A stretch of DNA of 21,831 bases, taken from contig JAVEXZ010000024.1 of the NCBI GenBank assembly GCA_034003765.1, forward strand, positions 1 through 21,831. Direction: 5' to 3'. Under the pieces are notes generated by a model. It did no database searches. It worked only from the letters and a program-made list of their open reading frames with translations, and had not been told where the DNA came from. Origin of the DNA: JAAZGD01 sp034003765. GTDB taxonomy: Bacteria; Bacillota; Clostridia; Peptostreptococcales; Anaerovoracaceae. This document shows positions 7,266 through 14,839 of this stretch, piece after piece. A program made the position numbers and the translations under genes. Position 1 is the stretch's first letter; every line of letters starts with the position of its first letter.

Positions 7266-9119
7266 TTAGGGCTTTAGTTTATATCGTAACAGTCTCATTC
7301 CATTAATGATAACAACTAAGATACTGCCCTCGTGGACAAACATTCCTATTGACATGTTCATCCATTCAGTAAAGAATACACTAAGCAACAATACTATTAC
7401 AACCCCTACTGCTATAACAATATTTTGAACCATGTTCCTTGCTGTGGATTTTGTTAAGCCAAGAGCGTGGGGCAGTCGGCTAAAATTAGAGTTGATCAAG
7501 ACAATATCAGATGTTTCAATTGCTACATCAGTACCACTTCCCATGGCGATTCCTATATCTGCCAAGGCTAAGGAAGGACTATCATTAACACCATCTCCTA
7601 CGAAAGCTACCACCTTGCCTTCTTTTCTCAATTTTTTTACGTATTCTGCCTTGTCCTCAGGTAACATATTCCCATGGGCTTCTGTAAGGCCTAGTTCACG
7701 ACTAACTACATCAACAGTTCCTTGATTGTCCCCTGACAACATAACTAGGCTTTTTATTCCCAACTTTCTAAGTTTTTGAAGATCTTCTTTAGCACCTTTA
7801 CGAATTTGATCCCGAACGCCCATGATGATTCTTAATTCCTGGTCAACTGCAGTTAAAACAAGAGAATTGCCCCTTCTTTCAAAATCTGCCACATCAGCCT
7901 TCCCCTGGTCGCTAATTTCTATGTTCTCTTTTTCCATTAAGGCAACATTACCCACAGCTACTCTATGGCCATTGATATTGGCTACGATGCCTCCACCTTT
8001 AACAACTTCTGTATTTTCAACAGGGTAAAAATTAGTAGGGCCGATTTCTTGTAAAACCGCCTTTCCTAAAGGGTGGTCTGATTCACGCTCAATGCTTGCA
8101 AGATAGGCCAATGTTTCTTCGATATCTTCTTTGTAATATTTACTTTCCGAAACTGCTGGATTTCCTATGGTCAGTGTACCTGTCTTATCAAATATCATTA
8201 TATCAGTTCTGCTAAAATTATGAATGACTTCGCTGCCTTTTAATAATATACCATGTCTGGCTCCATTTCCAATCCCTGCGACATTAGATACAGGCACACC
8301 GATAACTAAAGCCCCTGGACACCCTAGAACTAAAATAGTTATTGCCAGTTCAACATCTCGGGAGAATAACCATACCACAAGGGACATAAGGAGGACAGCT
8401 GGTGTATAGTATTTTGAGAACCGGTCAATAAAACGCTCTGCTTCCGATTTTGAGTCTTGGGCCTCTTCTACCAGTTCAATAATCTTACCAAATGTGGTGT
8501 CTTCCCCAACTCGATCAGCCAAAATTTGAATAGTGCCATTTTCTAAAATTGTACCAGCGAATACTTTAGAATCTTTTTCCTTACCTGCGGGGAGAGCCTC
8601 TCCTGTAATGCTTGCTTCATTAATATATCCTTGGCCAATTAAAACTGTACCATCAACAGGGACTTTCGCACCTGTTTTAACAAGAAGAATGTCTCCTACA
8701 TCAACATCTTCAACATCTACTTCCTCAAACTCACCATTTTCCATTTGTTTTAGTGCACTTTCTGGAGCCATTTCAGTAAGTTCTTTGATGGCAGAACGTG
8801 TTTGGTTTAGGGTCCGGAGCTCTAAAAAAGCACCAAACAAAAATAAGAAGGTAACAATTGCCGACTCCTCATAGTTTTGAATTAGGAGGGCTCCTGTAAC
8901 CGCGATGGTGACTAAGACATCAATACTAACTACTTTTACCCTTAATGCTTGAAAAGCTTGAATGGCAATAGGTACTATCCCTAATAGGGAAGCTATTATT
9001 AGGGCCCATTCAAAAAATTCCATATTTGCTAGTGTCCACATACTTACAAAGGCAGCGATTATTAAAATGCCTTCTATTAGCATAATTTTATTTTTACTTC
9101 TTAAGATATATCGTTGCAA
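7266..9119 (-). CDS. P1B-type heavy-metal ATPase, P1B-4-like with CPG metal motif
   Basis: A 617-residue metal-exporting ATPase of the inner membrane. TGEA (172-175, actuator), DKTGT (311-315, phosphorylated Asp), HP (349-350) and GDGVND (508-513) are all intact, so it should be active. The N-terminus goes straight into membrane segments with no HMA domain. The metal motif in the membrane is CPG (267-269; codons TGT CCA GGG), not CPC, CPH or SPC. The last membrane segment has VHEGSILVV (596-604), the HEG signature of P1B-4 pumps that move Co, Zn, Cd or Fe(II). The best description is a P1B-4 relative with a changed TM4 site; the metal is unknown. The start is TTG after GGTGGA; the next Met is residue 13 with no good site. 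It follows the mini-RIC gene by 47 bases. Confidence 0.9.
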   Translation of the reverse strand: MQRYILRSKNKIMLIEGILIIAAFVSMWTLANMEFFEWALIIASLLGIVPIAIQAFQALRVKVVSIDVLVTIAVTGALLIQNYEESAIVTFLFLFGAFLELRTLNQTRSAIKELTEMAPESALKQMENGEFEEVDVEDVDVGDILLVKTGAKVPVDGTVLIGQGYINEASITGEALPAGKEKDSKVFAGTILENGTIQILADRVGEDTTFGKIIELVEEAQDSKSEAERFIDRFSKYYTPAVLLMSLVVWLFSRDVELAITILVLGCPGALVIGVPVSNVAGIGNGARHGILLKGSEVIHNFSRTDIMIFDKTGTLTIGNPAVSESKYYKEDIEETLAYLASIERESDHPLGKAVLQEIGPTNFYPVENTEVVKGGGIVANINGHRVAVGNVALMEKENIEISDQGKADVADFERRGNSLVLTAVDQELRIIMGVRDQIRKGAKEDLQKLRKLGIKSLVMLSGDNQGTVDVVSRELGLTEAHGNMLPEDKAEYVKKLRKEGKVVAFVGDGVNDSPSLALADIGIAMGSGTDVAIETSDIVLINSNFSRLPHALGLTKSTARNMVQNIVIAVGVVIVLLLSVFFTEWMNMSIGMFVHEGSILVVIINGMRLLRYKLKP

Positions 9120-9166
9120 ATTGTTCCACCGCCTCTAGTTTTATATTATCATTGAGCTCAAATTGT

Positions 9167-9475
9167 TTAATCATTATCTGCCTGGTCTAAATATGCCTGG
9201 TCTAGCTCAGATAGCATATTGTAAACTGCTTCAAAGGTTTCGCAAGTACCCTCTGGTATTGTATAGTTGTCTGTAATCCCTCGCAATTCTTTAAATTCCT
9301 CACTTAACAAAGGCATTTCAGACCCCCCAGCTTCTATCTTTTCCATGATTTTATTATAGACTTCATGGACATTATGAAACTCAGGATGATCATCTCCATG
9401 GACACGGGCTACTACTGGAACATATAGTTTTAGTTTTTCAGAGTAGGTTTCTTTTAGTTCACTGAATTTATTCAT
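9167..9475 (-). CDS. Short RIC/ScdA-like protein lacking most di-iron ligands
   Basis: A 102-residue protein. VARVHGDDHPEFHNVHEVY (22-40) matches the middle of RIC (iron-sulfur cluster repair, hemerythrin-like) proteins, and LRGITDNYTIPEGTCET (64-80) plus the following AVYNMLSELD matches their C-terminal region. Between these the usual HxxxE-bearing helix is absent, and the protein stops before the final H-x-HLEN-NILFP iron-binding motif. Only the HGDDHPE histidines remain (His26, His30), with His34 and His37. It is therefore probably not a working di-iron centre and may bind a metal or act as a regulator or scaffold. It is first in the transcript with the CPG metal ATPase and HMA protein. 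The RIC relationship rests on remembered family motifs, so moderate certainty. Confidence 0.75.
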   Translation of the reverse strand: MNKFSELKETYSEKLKLYVPVVARVHGDDHPEFHNVHEVYNKIMEKIEAGGSEMPLLSEEFKELRGITDNYTIPEGTCETFEAVYNMLSELDQAYLDQADND

Positions 9476-9599
9476 AATATTTTCCCTTTCTTTCTAGTTT
9501 ACTCTTAGCATTATGCCCTTATCCCCTAAGGAATAAACAGGAAAAGTACTATATTGATTTTGCAAGAAAATTCTGAAAACCCAACTTTTTTCTTTCATG

Positions 9600-9608
9600 T
9601 GATATACT
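9600..9608 (+). promoter_or_regulatory. Extended -10 promoter of the ABC-F gene
   Basis: TGATATACT is an extended -10 element (TGn followed by TATACT), 28 bases upstream of the start codon. No clear -35 hexamer is seen at the expected distance. Confidence 0.4.
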
Positions 9609-9636
9609 GTCTAAGGATTAGAAATGGAGGGTTCGT

Positions 9637-11229
9637 ATGTTAAGCATTAAAAATTTAAGTGTAATATTTTCTGATAAAAAACTCTTTGACGATGTAAACC
9701 TAGTGTTTACTCCAGGCAATTGCTACGGAATCATAGGAGCAAATGGTGCAGGAAAAACTACATTTTTAAAAGTTATTTCTGGTGAGAAGGAATCAACATC
9801 AGGAAATGTAATCCTAGAGAAAAATAAGAGAATGTCCAAGTTAAACCAGGATCACTATGCCTTTGATGATGAGTTGGTAATGGATACTGTTTTAATGGGC
9901 AATAAAAAGCTCTATGATATAGGAAAAGAGAAAGATGCTATCTATTTGAAAGCAGACTTCAACGATGAAGATGGGATGAGAGCAGGAGATCTTGAGGCGG
10001 AATTCGCTGAACTCGGTGGTTATGAGGCAGAAACGGAAGCCTCGTCATTGCTCCAAGGACTTGGGATACCTATAAGCATGCATACCGAGTATATGAGAGA
10101 CTTGAAGGAGTCTGAAAAGGTAAAGGTCTTATTGGCCCAAGCTCTATTTGGCCATCCAGATGTTCTATTGTTGGATGAGCCTACTAACGGACTAGATTTG
10201 AAAGCAGTTTTATGGCTAGAGGATTTTCTCGGAAACTTTGATGGTGTAGTTTTAATTGTTTCCCATGATCGATATTTTTTGAATGAAGTCTGTAACCATA
10301 TGGTAGATGTGAATTACGAAGAAATAAATATGTTTGTAGGAAACTATGACTTTTGGTATGAGTCTTCTCAACTGGCTTCTAGGATGCTAAAGGACCAGAA
10401 CAAGAAAAAGGAAGATAAGATCAAAGAATTACAAGCCTTTGTTGATAGGTTCTCTGCTAATGCATCTAAATCTAAGCAGGCGACTTCTAGAAAGAAGCTT
10501 TTAGAGAAAATAACTTTGGATGATATTAAGCCTTCAAGTAGAAGGTATCCCTTTATTGGTTTTACCATGACTCGTGAAGTGGGTAATGAAATTCTTTCTG
10601 TTGAAAACCTCAGTGTAGAAGACAATGGCAAGAAACTGATAGACAATCTGACTTTTAGAATGAACAAAAATGATAAAATTGGATTTATAGGAAATGAAAT
10701 TGCCATTACCAAGTTTTTTGATATTATCAACAAGAAATCAGATGACTATAAAGGCCAATTCAAATGGGGCCAGACTATTACCACAGAATATTTTCCAAAA
10801 GACAATTCCGAGTATTTTGAAAATATCAATTACAATTTAGTTGACTGGCTTAGACAGTATTCTACGGAGAAGTCGGAAATTGCAGTAAGGGGATTTTTAG
10901 GAAAGATGCTTTTCTCTGGTGATGAGGCCGCAAAGATGGTCAATGTCTTATCTGGAGGAGAAAGAGTGAGGATGATGCTATCCAAGATGATGGTTGAACC
11001 ATCTAATGTCTTGATTCTTGACAACCCCACCAACCATCTGGATTTGGAGTCAATAGAAGCCGTAAATAATGGATTGATTTCTTATAAGTCTAATATTCTA
11101 TTTACCTCTCTTGACCACCAATTTGTGTCTTCTGTAGCCAACCGGATTATAGAAATATTTGAGGATGGAACATTTAGGGATGAATCCATAAGCTATGAAG
11201 ATTACATAGAGAAATATGTAAGACAGTAA
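9637..11229 (+). CDS. ABC-F family ATPase (YbiT/YkpA-like) with one degenerate ATP site
   Basis: A 530-residue soluble protein with two ABC domains joined by a charged linker (about 245-300), the ABC-F plan of ribosome-associated translation factors; no membrane segments. Domain 1 has Walker A GANGAGKTT (34-42), Walker B LLLDE (177-181) and switch His210, but its signature is LKESE (156-160) instead of LSGGE. Domain 2 keeps LSGGE (438-442), but its Walker A region (GNEIAITKF, 352-360) has no GK[ST], the catalytic Glu is Asn463 (LILDNPTNHLDL) and the switch His is Leu492 (TSLDH). All losses fall in the same composite site, leaving the other complete. The start follows GGAGGG, and a terminator follows the gene. 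A role in ribosome rescue or antibiotic protection is possible; YkpA/YbiT-like housekeeping function is more likely. Confidence 0.92.
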   Translation: MLSIKNLSVIFSDKKLFDDVNLVFTPGNCYGIIGANGAGKTTFLKVISGEKESTSGNVILEKNKRMSKLNQDHYAFDDELVMDTVLMGNKKLYDIGKEKDAIYLKADFNDEDGMRAGDLEAEFAELGGYEAETEASSLLQGLGIPISMHTEYMRDLKESEKVKVLLAQALFGHPDVLLLDEPTNGLDLKAVLWLEDFLGNFDGVVLIVSHDRYFLNEVCNHMVDVNYEEINMFVGNYDFWYESSQLASRMLKDQNKKKEDKIKELQAFVDRFSANASKSKQATSRKKLLEKITLDDIKPSSRRYPFIGFTMTREVGNEILSVENLSVEDNGKKLIDNLTFRMNKNDKIGFIGNEIAITKFFDIINKKSDDYKGQFKWGQTITTEYFPKDNSEYFENINYNLVDWLRQYSTEKSEIAVRGFLGKMLFSGDEAAKMVNVLSGGERVRMMLSKMMVEPSNVLILDNPTNHLDLESIEAVNNGLISYKSNILFTSLDHQFVSSVANRIIEIFEDGTFRDESISYEDYIEKYVRQ

Positions 11230-11254
11230 TATGTATAACATATATTAAAAAATT

Positions 11255-11280
11255 AAGGGCACCTACAAAAAGGTGCCCTT
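11255..11280. terminator. Shared terminator between convergent ABC-F and GIY-YIG genes
   Basis: A perfect 10-bp stem (AAGGGCACCT at 11255-11264, AGGTGCCCTT at 11271-11280) with a 6-base loop. On the minus strand it is followed by AATTTTTTAA, on the plus strand by TTTGTGTCGTT. It lies between two convergent stops. Confidence 0.8.
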
Positions 11281-11292
11281 TGTGTCGTTGTC

Positions 11293-11553
11293 TTATACTT
11301 TATTGATTTTTTTAATTAAGTCTAATTTTTCAAATCTACTCATTTTTTTAAGGTCTATCTCCCTCTTAATCGCCTCACTTTTACTAATGCAAATCTCTTG
11401 ATATACTAATTCTACAGGCCGCCTACCCCTAGTGTATTTTGCACCTAAACCTTTGTTGTGGGTTTCTAGTCTGCGATTTAGGTCCACTGTATAGCCAGTA
11501 TAAAAGGTGCTGTCACTACATTTTACTATGTAAACATAAAACAATTTACTCAT
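11293..11553 (-). CDS. GIY-YIG endonuclease-like protein (UPF0213/YhbQ family)
   Basis: An 86-residue protein of the small stand-alone GIY-YIG group. The variant core is YVY (6-8) and YTG (18-20), followed by LNRRLETHN with the conserved Arg27, KYT (39-41), and SKSEAIKRE, which carries the probable metal-binding Glu65. Relatives such as YhbQ are single-domain proteins of 80-100 residues with DNA-nicking activity in some cases and no settled role. The frame is open 18 codons further upstream (to 11607), but that ATG has no ribosome site and the family begins at MSKLFYVYIVKCSD; the chosen ATG follows TTGGAAAGG, a rather close site. It is monocistronic and convergent with the ABC-F gene. Confidence 0.88.
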   Translation of the reverse strand: MSKLFYVYIVKCSDSTFYTGYTVDLNRRLETHNKGLGAKYTRGRRPVELVYQEICISKSEAIKREIDLKKMSRFEKLDLIKKINKV

Positions 11554-11717
11554 CCTTTCCAATATATTTCTCGTCAAAAGGTGCCCGCCTAATACATCCA
11601 GGCCCATTTTGAGTTTATCTTTGCTTATAGCCCTTTATTAATTCAACAATTTCTTGTATAAGGAAATCTCTAAAGTCTTATTATAAATGCAACCCTATAT
11701 ATTTTTATTATAGCTTA

Positions 11718-11746
11718 TTGCTTCTTATATTGGAAACAATTATAAT
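11718..11746 (+). promoter_or_regulatory. Sigma-A promoter of the lipoprotein gene, with structured leader
   Basis: TTGCTT (11718-11723), 17 bases, then a perfect TATAAT (11741-11746). The leader of roughly 95 bases can fold: GGAGC (11754-11758) pairs with GCTCC (11779-11783), and AGAAC (11791-11795) with GTTCT (11805-11809). No known riboswitch class is recognised. Confidence 0.6.
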
Positions 11747-11846
11747 CCTTCTAGGAGCAAAGAAGCTCTGCAGAACGGGCTCCAAAGCTGAGAACTTTTG
11801 ATGTGTTCTGATACTGTATTGTTTTAGTATACAAGGAGACAAAAAA

Positions 11847-13118
11847 ATGAAACGGTTACTTATTTTGATTTTATTTGCTTTTATTACGGCTTCCCTGCTA
11901 GCATGTTCCGGGCAATCAGGTCAAAAATCTCCTGAATCTGCTGATCCTATCCAAGTAAAACATGTTCCAAAGGATATGCTAAGCTCCCCCTTTAATCCCT
12001 ATGGAGATATGGAAATCCCTGATATTTTCGATGTCTTTGGAGCCACTTTTTCAAATGGGGCAGATAAGTTGGGTGGTAAAGCCATATACACACTTTATAT
12101 GACAGGGGAAGGGAATATGACTACTGCTGTTGCTTATCATGCAGATTGGGTTGGCCTGGAGGAAGGCGAAAAGAGCCAGCGCATTAATGAATTCCTCAAT
12201 GAAGGTTTCTGCCAATTCGAAGGAATCGATGGCACTATTGTAACCATTAGAAAAACCAACCCTGATGATAATCGATATGCCTATAAGGAAGGATGCCTAA
12301 TTGAAGTGGAATTCCCCTTAGAAGATGATGAGATAGAAAGATATACAAATTTAGCTAAGGACAACTTTAACCTTAATGCTATAGGCTCAATTTCAAAATA
12401 TCTTGGCTCAGCCCCAGACTGGAATAGATGTGACTTCATTATAAATAACCATCTTAATGAAGTAATGGTTTCTGTAGCTTATAATATTAATGACCTTGAA
12501 GAGGTTCAAGGTACCATCATCAAGAGTGTTGAAACTGATTGGTACGATAAACAAAGCGGAAGCATAGGTATATCTTATGGCATTATCCGCAGCAAAATTG
12601 AGTTTGACAACAAAGCGGGAATTGTATATCTTGCTCAATCAACAAATGAATTGGATTCTCCACTCAGTGATTACACCGAACCGGAAAATTCACTGACAAA
12701 GCTAGGATTTGGTTTCGATGATGACAAGATCTGCGGTGTCTATGAATATCGGGAGCCACATTATATGAACGTTGCCATCCATAGGCCAGAATGGGGGGAT
12801 TTTGCTGAAGATTGGAATCTCGAATACTTAGATGAAGTTAATGGCTATGGCATTAGGATAACCTATCATGCAGGTGAAGACAAATTTCGTATAACCTCAG
12901 AAAAGAACAATTTAAAAGGTGGTTTCGAGTATATACCTAAAACCAAAGAATATTTAGGTGAATACCCAGACAAGGAAACTGTAGCTGAAGTATTTAATGG
13001 CGCTTTTAATACCCAAGGTGATGGTTTCTATGACAAACCAATGCTTCAATTTCAGGAGATTTTAGAAACACATTTCGGTCTCTCAATGGAAGAACTCTAC
13101 GCACTGCCAATACAGTAG
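11847..13118 (+). CDS. Lipoprotein of unknown function with three similar modules
   Basis: A 423-residue exported protein. Residues 1-20 form a lipoprotein signal peptide (MKRL, hydrophobic stretch, lipobox SLLAC with Cys20 as the lipidated residue), followed by a Ser/Gln/Pro-rich spacer. It should be anchored on the outside of the membrane. I do not recognise a family. Three segments (about 79-157, 195-262 and 297-363) share a pattern: a strand, an M-x-V-A-type strand (MTTAVAYHA, VMVSVAYNI, MNVAIHRPE), a V.G..I.I.Y-like strand, a charged strand, then a G-xx-(Y/E) close. This suggests a triplicated beta-rich domain, perhaps for ligand or wall binding. AAGGAGAC precedes the ATG. It stands alone between its own promoter and the activator gene. 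Confidence 0.85.
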   Translation: MKRLLILILFAFITASLLACSGQSGQKSPESADPIQVKHVPKDMLSSPFNPYGDMEIPDIFDVFGATFSNGADKLGGKAIYTLYMTGEGNMTTAVAYHADWVGLEEGEKSQRINEFLNEGFCQFEGIDGTIVTIRKTNPDDNRYAYKEGCLIEVEFPLEDDEIERYTNLAKDNFNLNAIGSISKYLGSAPDWNRCDFIINNHLNEVMVSVAYNINDLEEVQGTIIKSVETDWYDKQSGSIGISYGIIRSKIEFDNKAGIVYLAQSTNELDSPLSDYTEPENSLTKLGFGFDDDKICGVYEYREPHYMNVAIHRPEWGDFAEDWNLEYLDEVNGYGIRITYHAGEDKFRITSEKNNLKGGFEYIPKTKEYLGEYPDKETVAEVFNGAFNTQGDGFYDKPMLQFQEILETHFGLSMEELYALPIQ

Positions 13119-13205
13119 GCTTGCTGGGCATGGGTTTTTAGGCTTTTTTAGCATCAGTATTTATGTTAGTATAGTTTTCAAGAGACAGAGTAAAGGACTG
13201 GTGTT

Positions 13206-14588
13206 ATGAAAAAAATATCCTATGAAGAAATCGAAAAGTACATAGAAAGTATTCCTGGCATCGTTGTTATAGATATGAAGGGAAATGTGGTTTATGTAAA
13301 CGACCAGTGTGCTGGTTATTTTGGCATGGCTAGAGACTCAATATACGGCAAAAACATAACAGAAGTTTTCCCTCAGACAAAGATGATGGAAGGACTCGAA
13401 ATTGATGAACCCAGATTGATGTTTTATAACTCATACATGGGAATAGGAATATCAGTACAGGTACCAATATATGAAGGTGTGAAAAAAATAGGTCTTTTGG
13501 AATATGATGTGACCCAAAGTTCTGAAAAACTCTATGACCTCTCCAAGGACTACGGAAATTTTCTTGACCAGGAATTGTTAAACCTCGAAAAAGAAATAAT
13601 CGAAAAAAGAGACTCAAGATATTCTATAAGTAACATTATAGGAGGATCTTCAGCCATTCTTGAAGTCAAGAAAAAAATCATAACCGCAGCAAAAAGCAAT
13701 TCAACAGTGATAATCAAAGGCGAAACAGGCACTGGGAAAGAGCTAGTAGCCCATGCCATACACAACCTAAGCGGGAGACGAAGAAACCGCCTAGTCAAGA
13801 TAAATTCAACTGCTTTTCCCGAAACACTCATAGAGTCAGAATTGTTCGGATATGAAGAAGGTGCTTTTACAGGAGCAAAGAAAAGTGGTAAAAAAGGCAA
13901 GTTCGAAACGGCAGATAAGGGAACCCTTTTTATAGACGAGATAAACAATATGCCCATGTCTGTCCAACCCAAGCTGCTTAGAGTCCTTCAAGAACATGAA
14001 ATAGAAAGAATAGGCGGAAACACAGATGTTTCAGTTGATGTAAGGATTATCGCTGCAACAAACGAGAACCTGCAAGATTTGATATATCAAAACAGGTTCA
14101 GGGAAGATCTTTATTACAGGCTAAATGTAATAGAAATAGAGGTTCCGACTTTGAGAGAAAGGCTGGAGGATATAGATGACCTGGTGTCAGAAAAAATAAA
14201 GGAACTCAACATTGAGCTTGGTACGGATGTTGAGCGAGCAACGGCCTCTGCTCTTCATTTCCTAAAAAAATATAAATGGCCTGGCAATGTTAGACAACTT
14301 CATAACGTTGTAGAAAGGGCCATGAATTTTTCAAAAGGCAAGGAACTTACAAAAGAGGATTTCGAAACTGCAATGGTAGATGCCTGGGGCCAAGTCTACG
14401 AAATACCCGACAACAAAGAAGAAATTGCTTTTGGAACCATAGAAGATGTAAGGAACAGAGCTGAAACAAAACTAATTCTAGACACTTTGAAAATGTGCAA
14501 TAACAATAAGACAAAAGCTGCGGAAAGACTTAATATTGCAAGGCCTCTTCTTTATCAAAAAATAAAAAGGCTTGGAATCAGGATATGA
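13206..14588 (+). CDS. Sigma-54-dependent transcriptional activator (PAS, AAA+, Fis)
   Basis: A 460-residue enhancer-binding protein. Residues about 5-105 form a PAS sensor (IPGIVVIDMKGNVVYVND), followed by a coiled linker. The AAA+ domain (about 143-375) has Walker A GETGTGKE (172-179), the sigma-54 contact loop GAFTGA (219-224), Walker B GTLFIDE (239-245) and the KWPGNVRQL region. A Fis-type helix-turn-helix ends the protein (434-458). All key residues for opening sigma-54 promoters are present. There is no receiver domain, so it is probably switched by a small molecule bound to the PAS domain. It lies 251 bases upstream of the agmatine operon, whose promoter is of the sigma-54 type, so it is the likely activator; agmatine, arginine or a related compound is the likely signal. 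AAAGGA precedes the start. Confidence 0.95.
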   Translation: MKKISYEEIEKYIESIPGIVVIDMKGNVVYVNDQCAGYFGMARDSIYGKNITEVFPQTKMMEGLEIDEPRLMFYNSYMGIGISVQVPIYEGVKKIGLLEYDVTQSSEKLYDLSKDYGNFLDQELLNLEKEIIEKRDSRYSISNIIGGSSAILEVKKKIITAAKSNSTVIIKGETGTGKELVAHAIHNLSGRRRNRLVKINSTAFPETLIESELFGYEEGAFTGAKKSGKKGKFETADKGTLFIDEINNMPMSVQPKLLRVLQEHEIERIGGNTDVSVDVRIIAATNENLQDLIYQNRFREDLYYRLNVIEIEVPTLRERLEDIDDLVSEKIKELNIELGTDVERATASALHFLKKYKWPGNVRQLHNVVERAMNFSKGKELTKEDFETAMVDAWGQVYEIPDNKEEIAFGTIEDVRNRAETKLILDTLKMCNNNKTKAAERLNIARPLLYQKIKRLGIRI

Positions 14589-14624
14589 GGCCCCAGAAAA
14601 ACTAATGTCAGTAATTAGTTACAG

Positions 14625-14711
14625 TGTAAGTATTTACGCACACTGGGTAGAAATGCTGAAATCCTAGTAACAATGAAATCAATCCAATAATGTTGTAAGT
14701 TTCTACTTACA
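14625..14711 (+). promoter_or_regulatory. Two similar upstream elements, candidate activator-binding sites
   Basis: TGTAAGTATTTACGCACA (14625-14642) and TGTAAGTTTCTACTTACA (14694-14711) match at 14 of 18 positions and each has dyad character. They lie about 120 and 50 bases upstream of the -24 element, where enhancer sites for sigma-54 activators are usually found. The second is part of the hairpin listed next. Confidence 0.5.
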
Positions 14712-14725
14712 ACATTATTTTTTTA
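14686..14725 (+). terminator. Hairpin with T-tract after the activator gene
   Basis: A perfect 15-bp stem (AATAATGTTGTAAGT at 14686-14700, ACTTACAACATTATT at 14705-14719) with a TTCT loop, followed by TTTTTTAA. By form it is a rho-independent terminator 98 bases after the activator stop. Its symmetric core may also be an activator-binding site. Confidence 0.7.
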
Positions 14726-14761
14726 ATCAATAAAAATCGTTGAAATATCAATATAAAGCAC

Positions 14762-14778
14762 TTGGCACTGATCTTGCT
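14762..14778 (+). promoter_or_regulatory. Sigma-54 (-24/-12) promoter of the agmatine operon
   Basis: TTGGCAC-N5-TTGCT matches the sigma-54 consensus; the GG (14764-14765) and GC (14776-14777) doublets are exactly 10 bases apart. Transcription should start near 14789, about 50 bases before the aguB start. A sigma-54 activator gene lies immediately upstream. Confidence 0.88.
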
Positions 14779-14839
14779 ATATATTATAGAACAGCGACAA
14801 ATATAATAGGGATTAGCACACAAAAAGAAAGGAGGAAAA

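Noticed and set aside
10830..11033. Minus-strand frames inside the ABC-F gene, and similar frames inside the activator and the metal ATPases
   Set aside because: All lie fully inside strongly supported genes on the other strand and lack ribosome sites or recognisable domains.
11554..11607. Longer start of the GIY-YIG protein at 11607
   Set aside because: No ribosome site, and the family's first strand starts right after the ATG at 11553.
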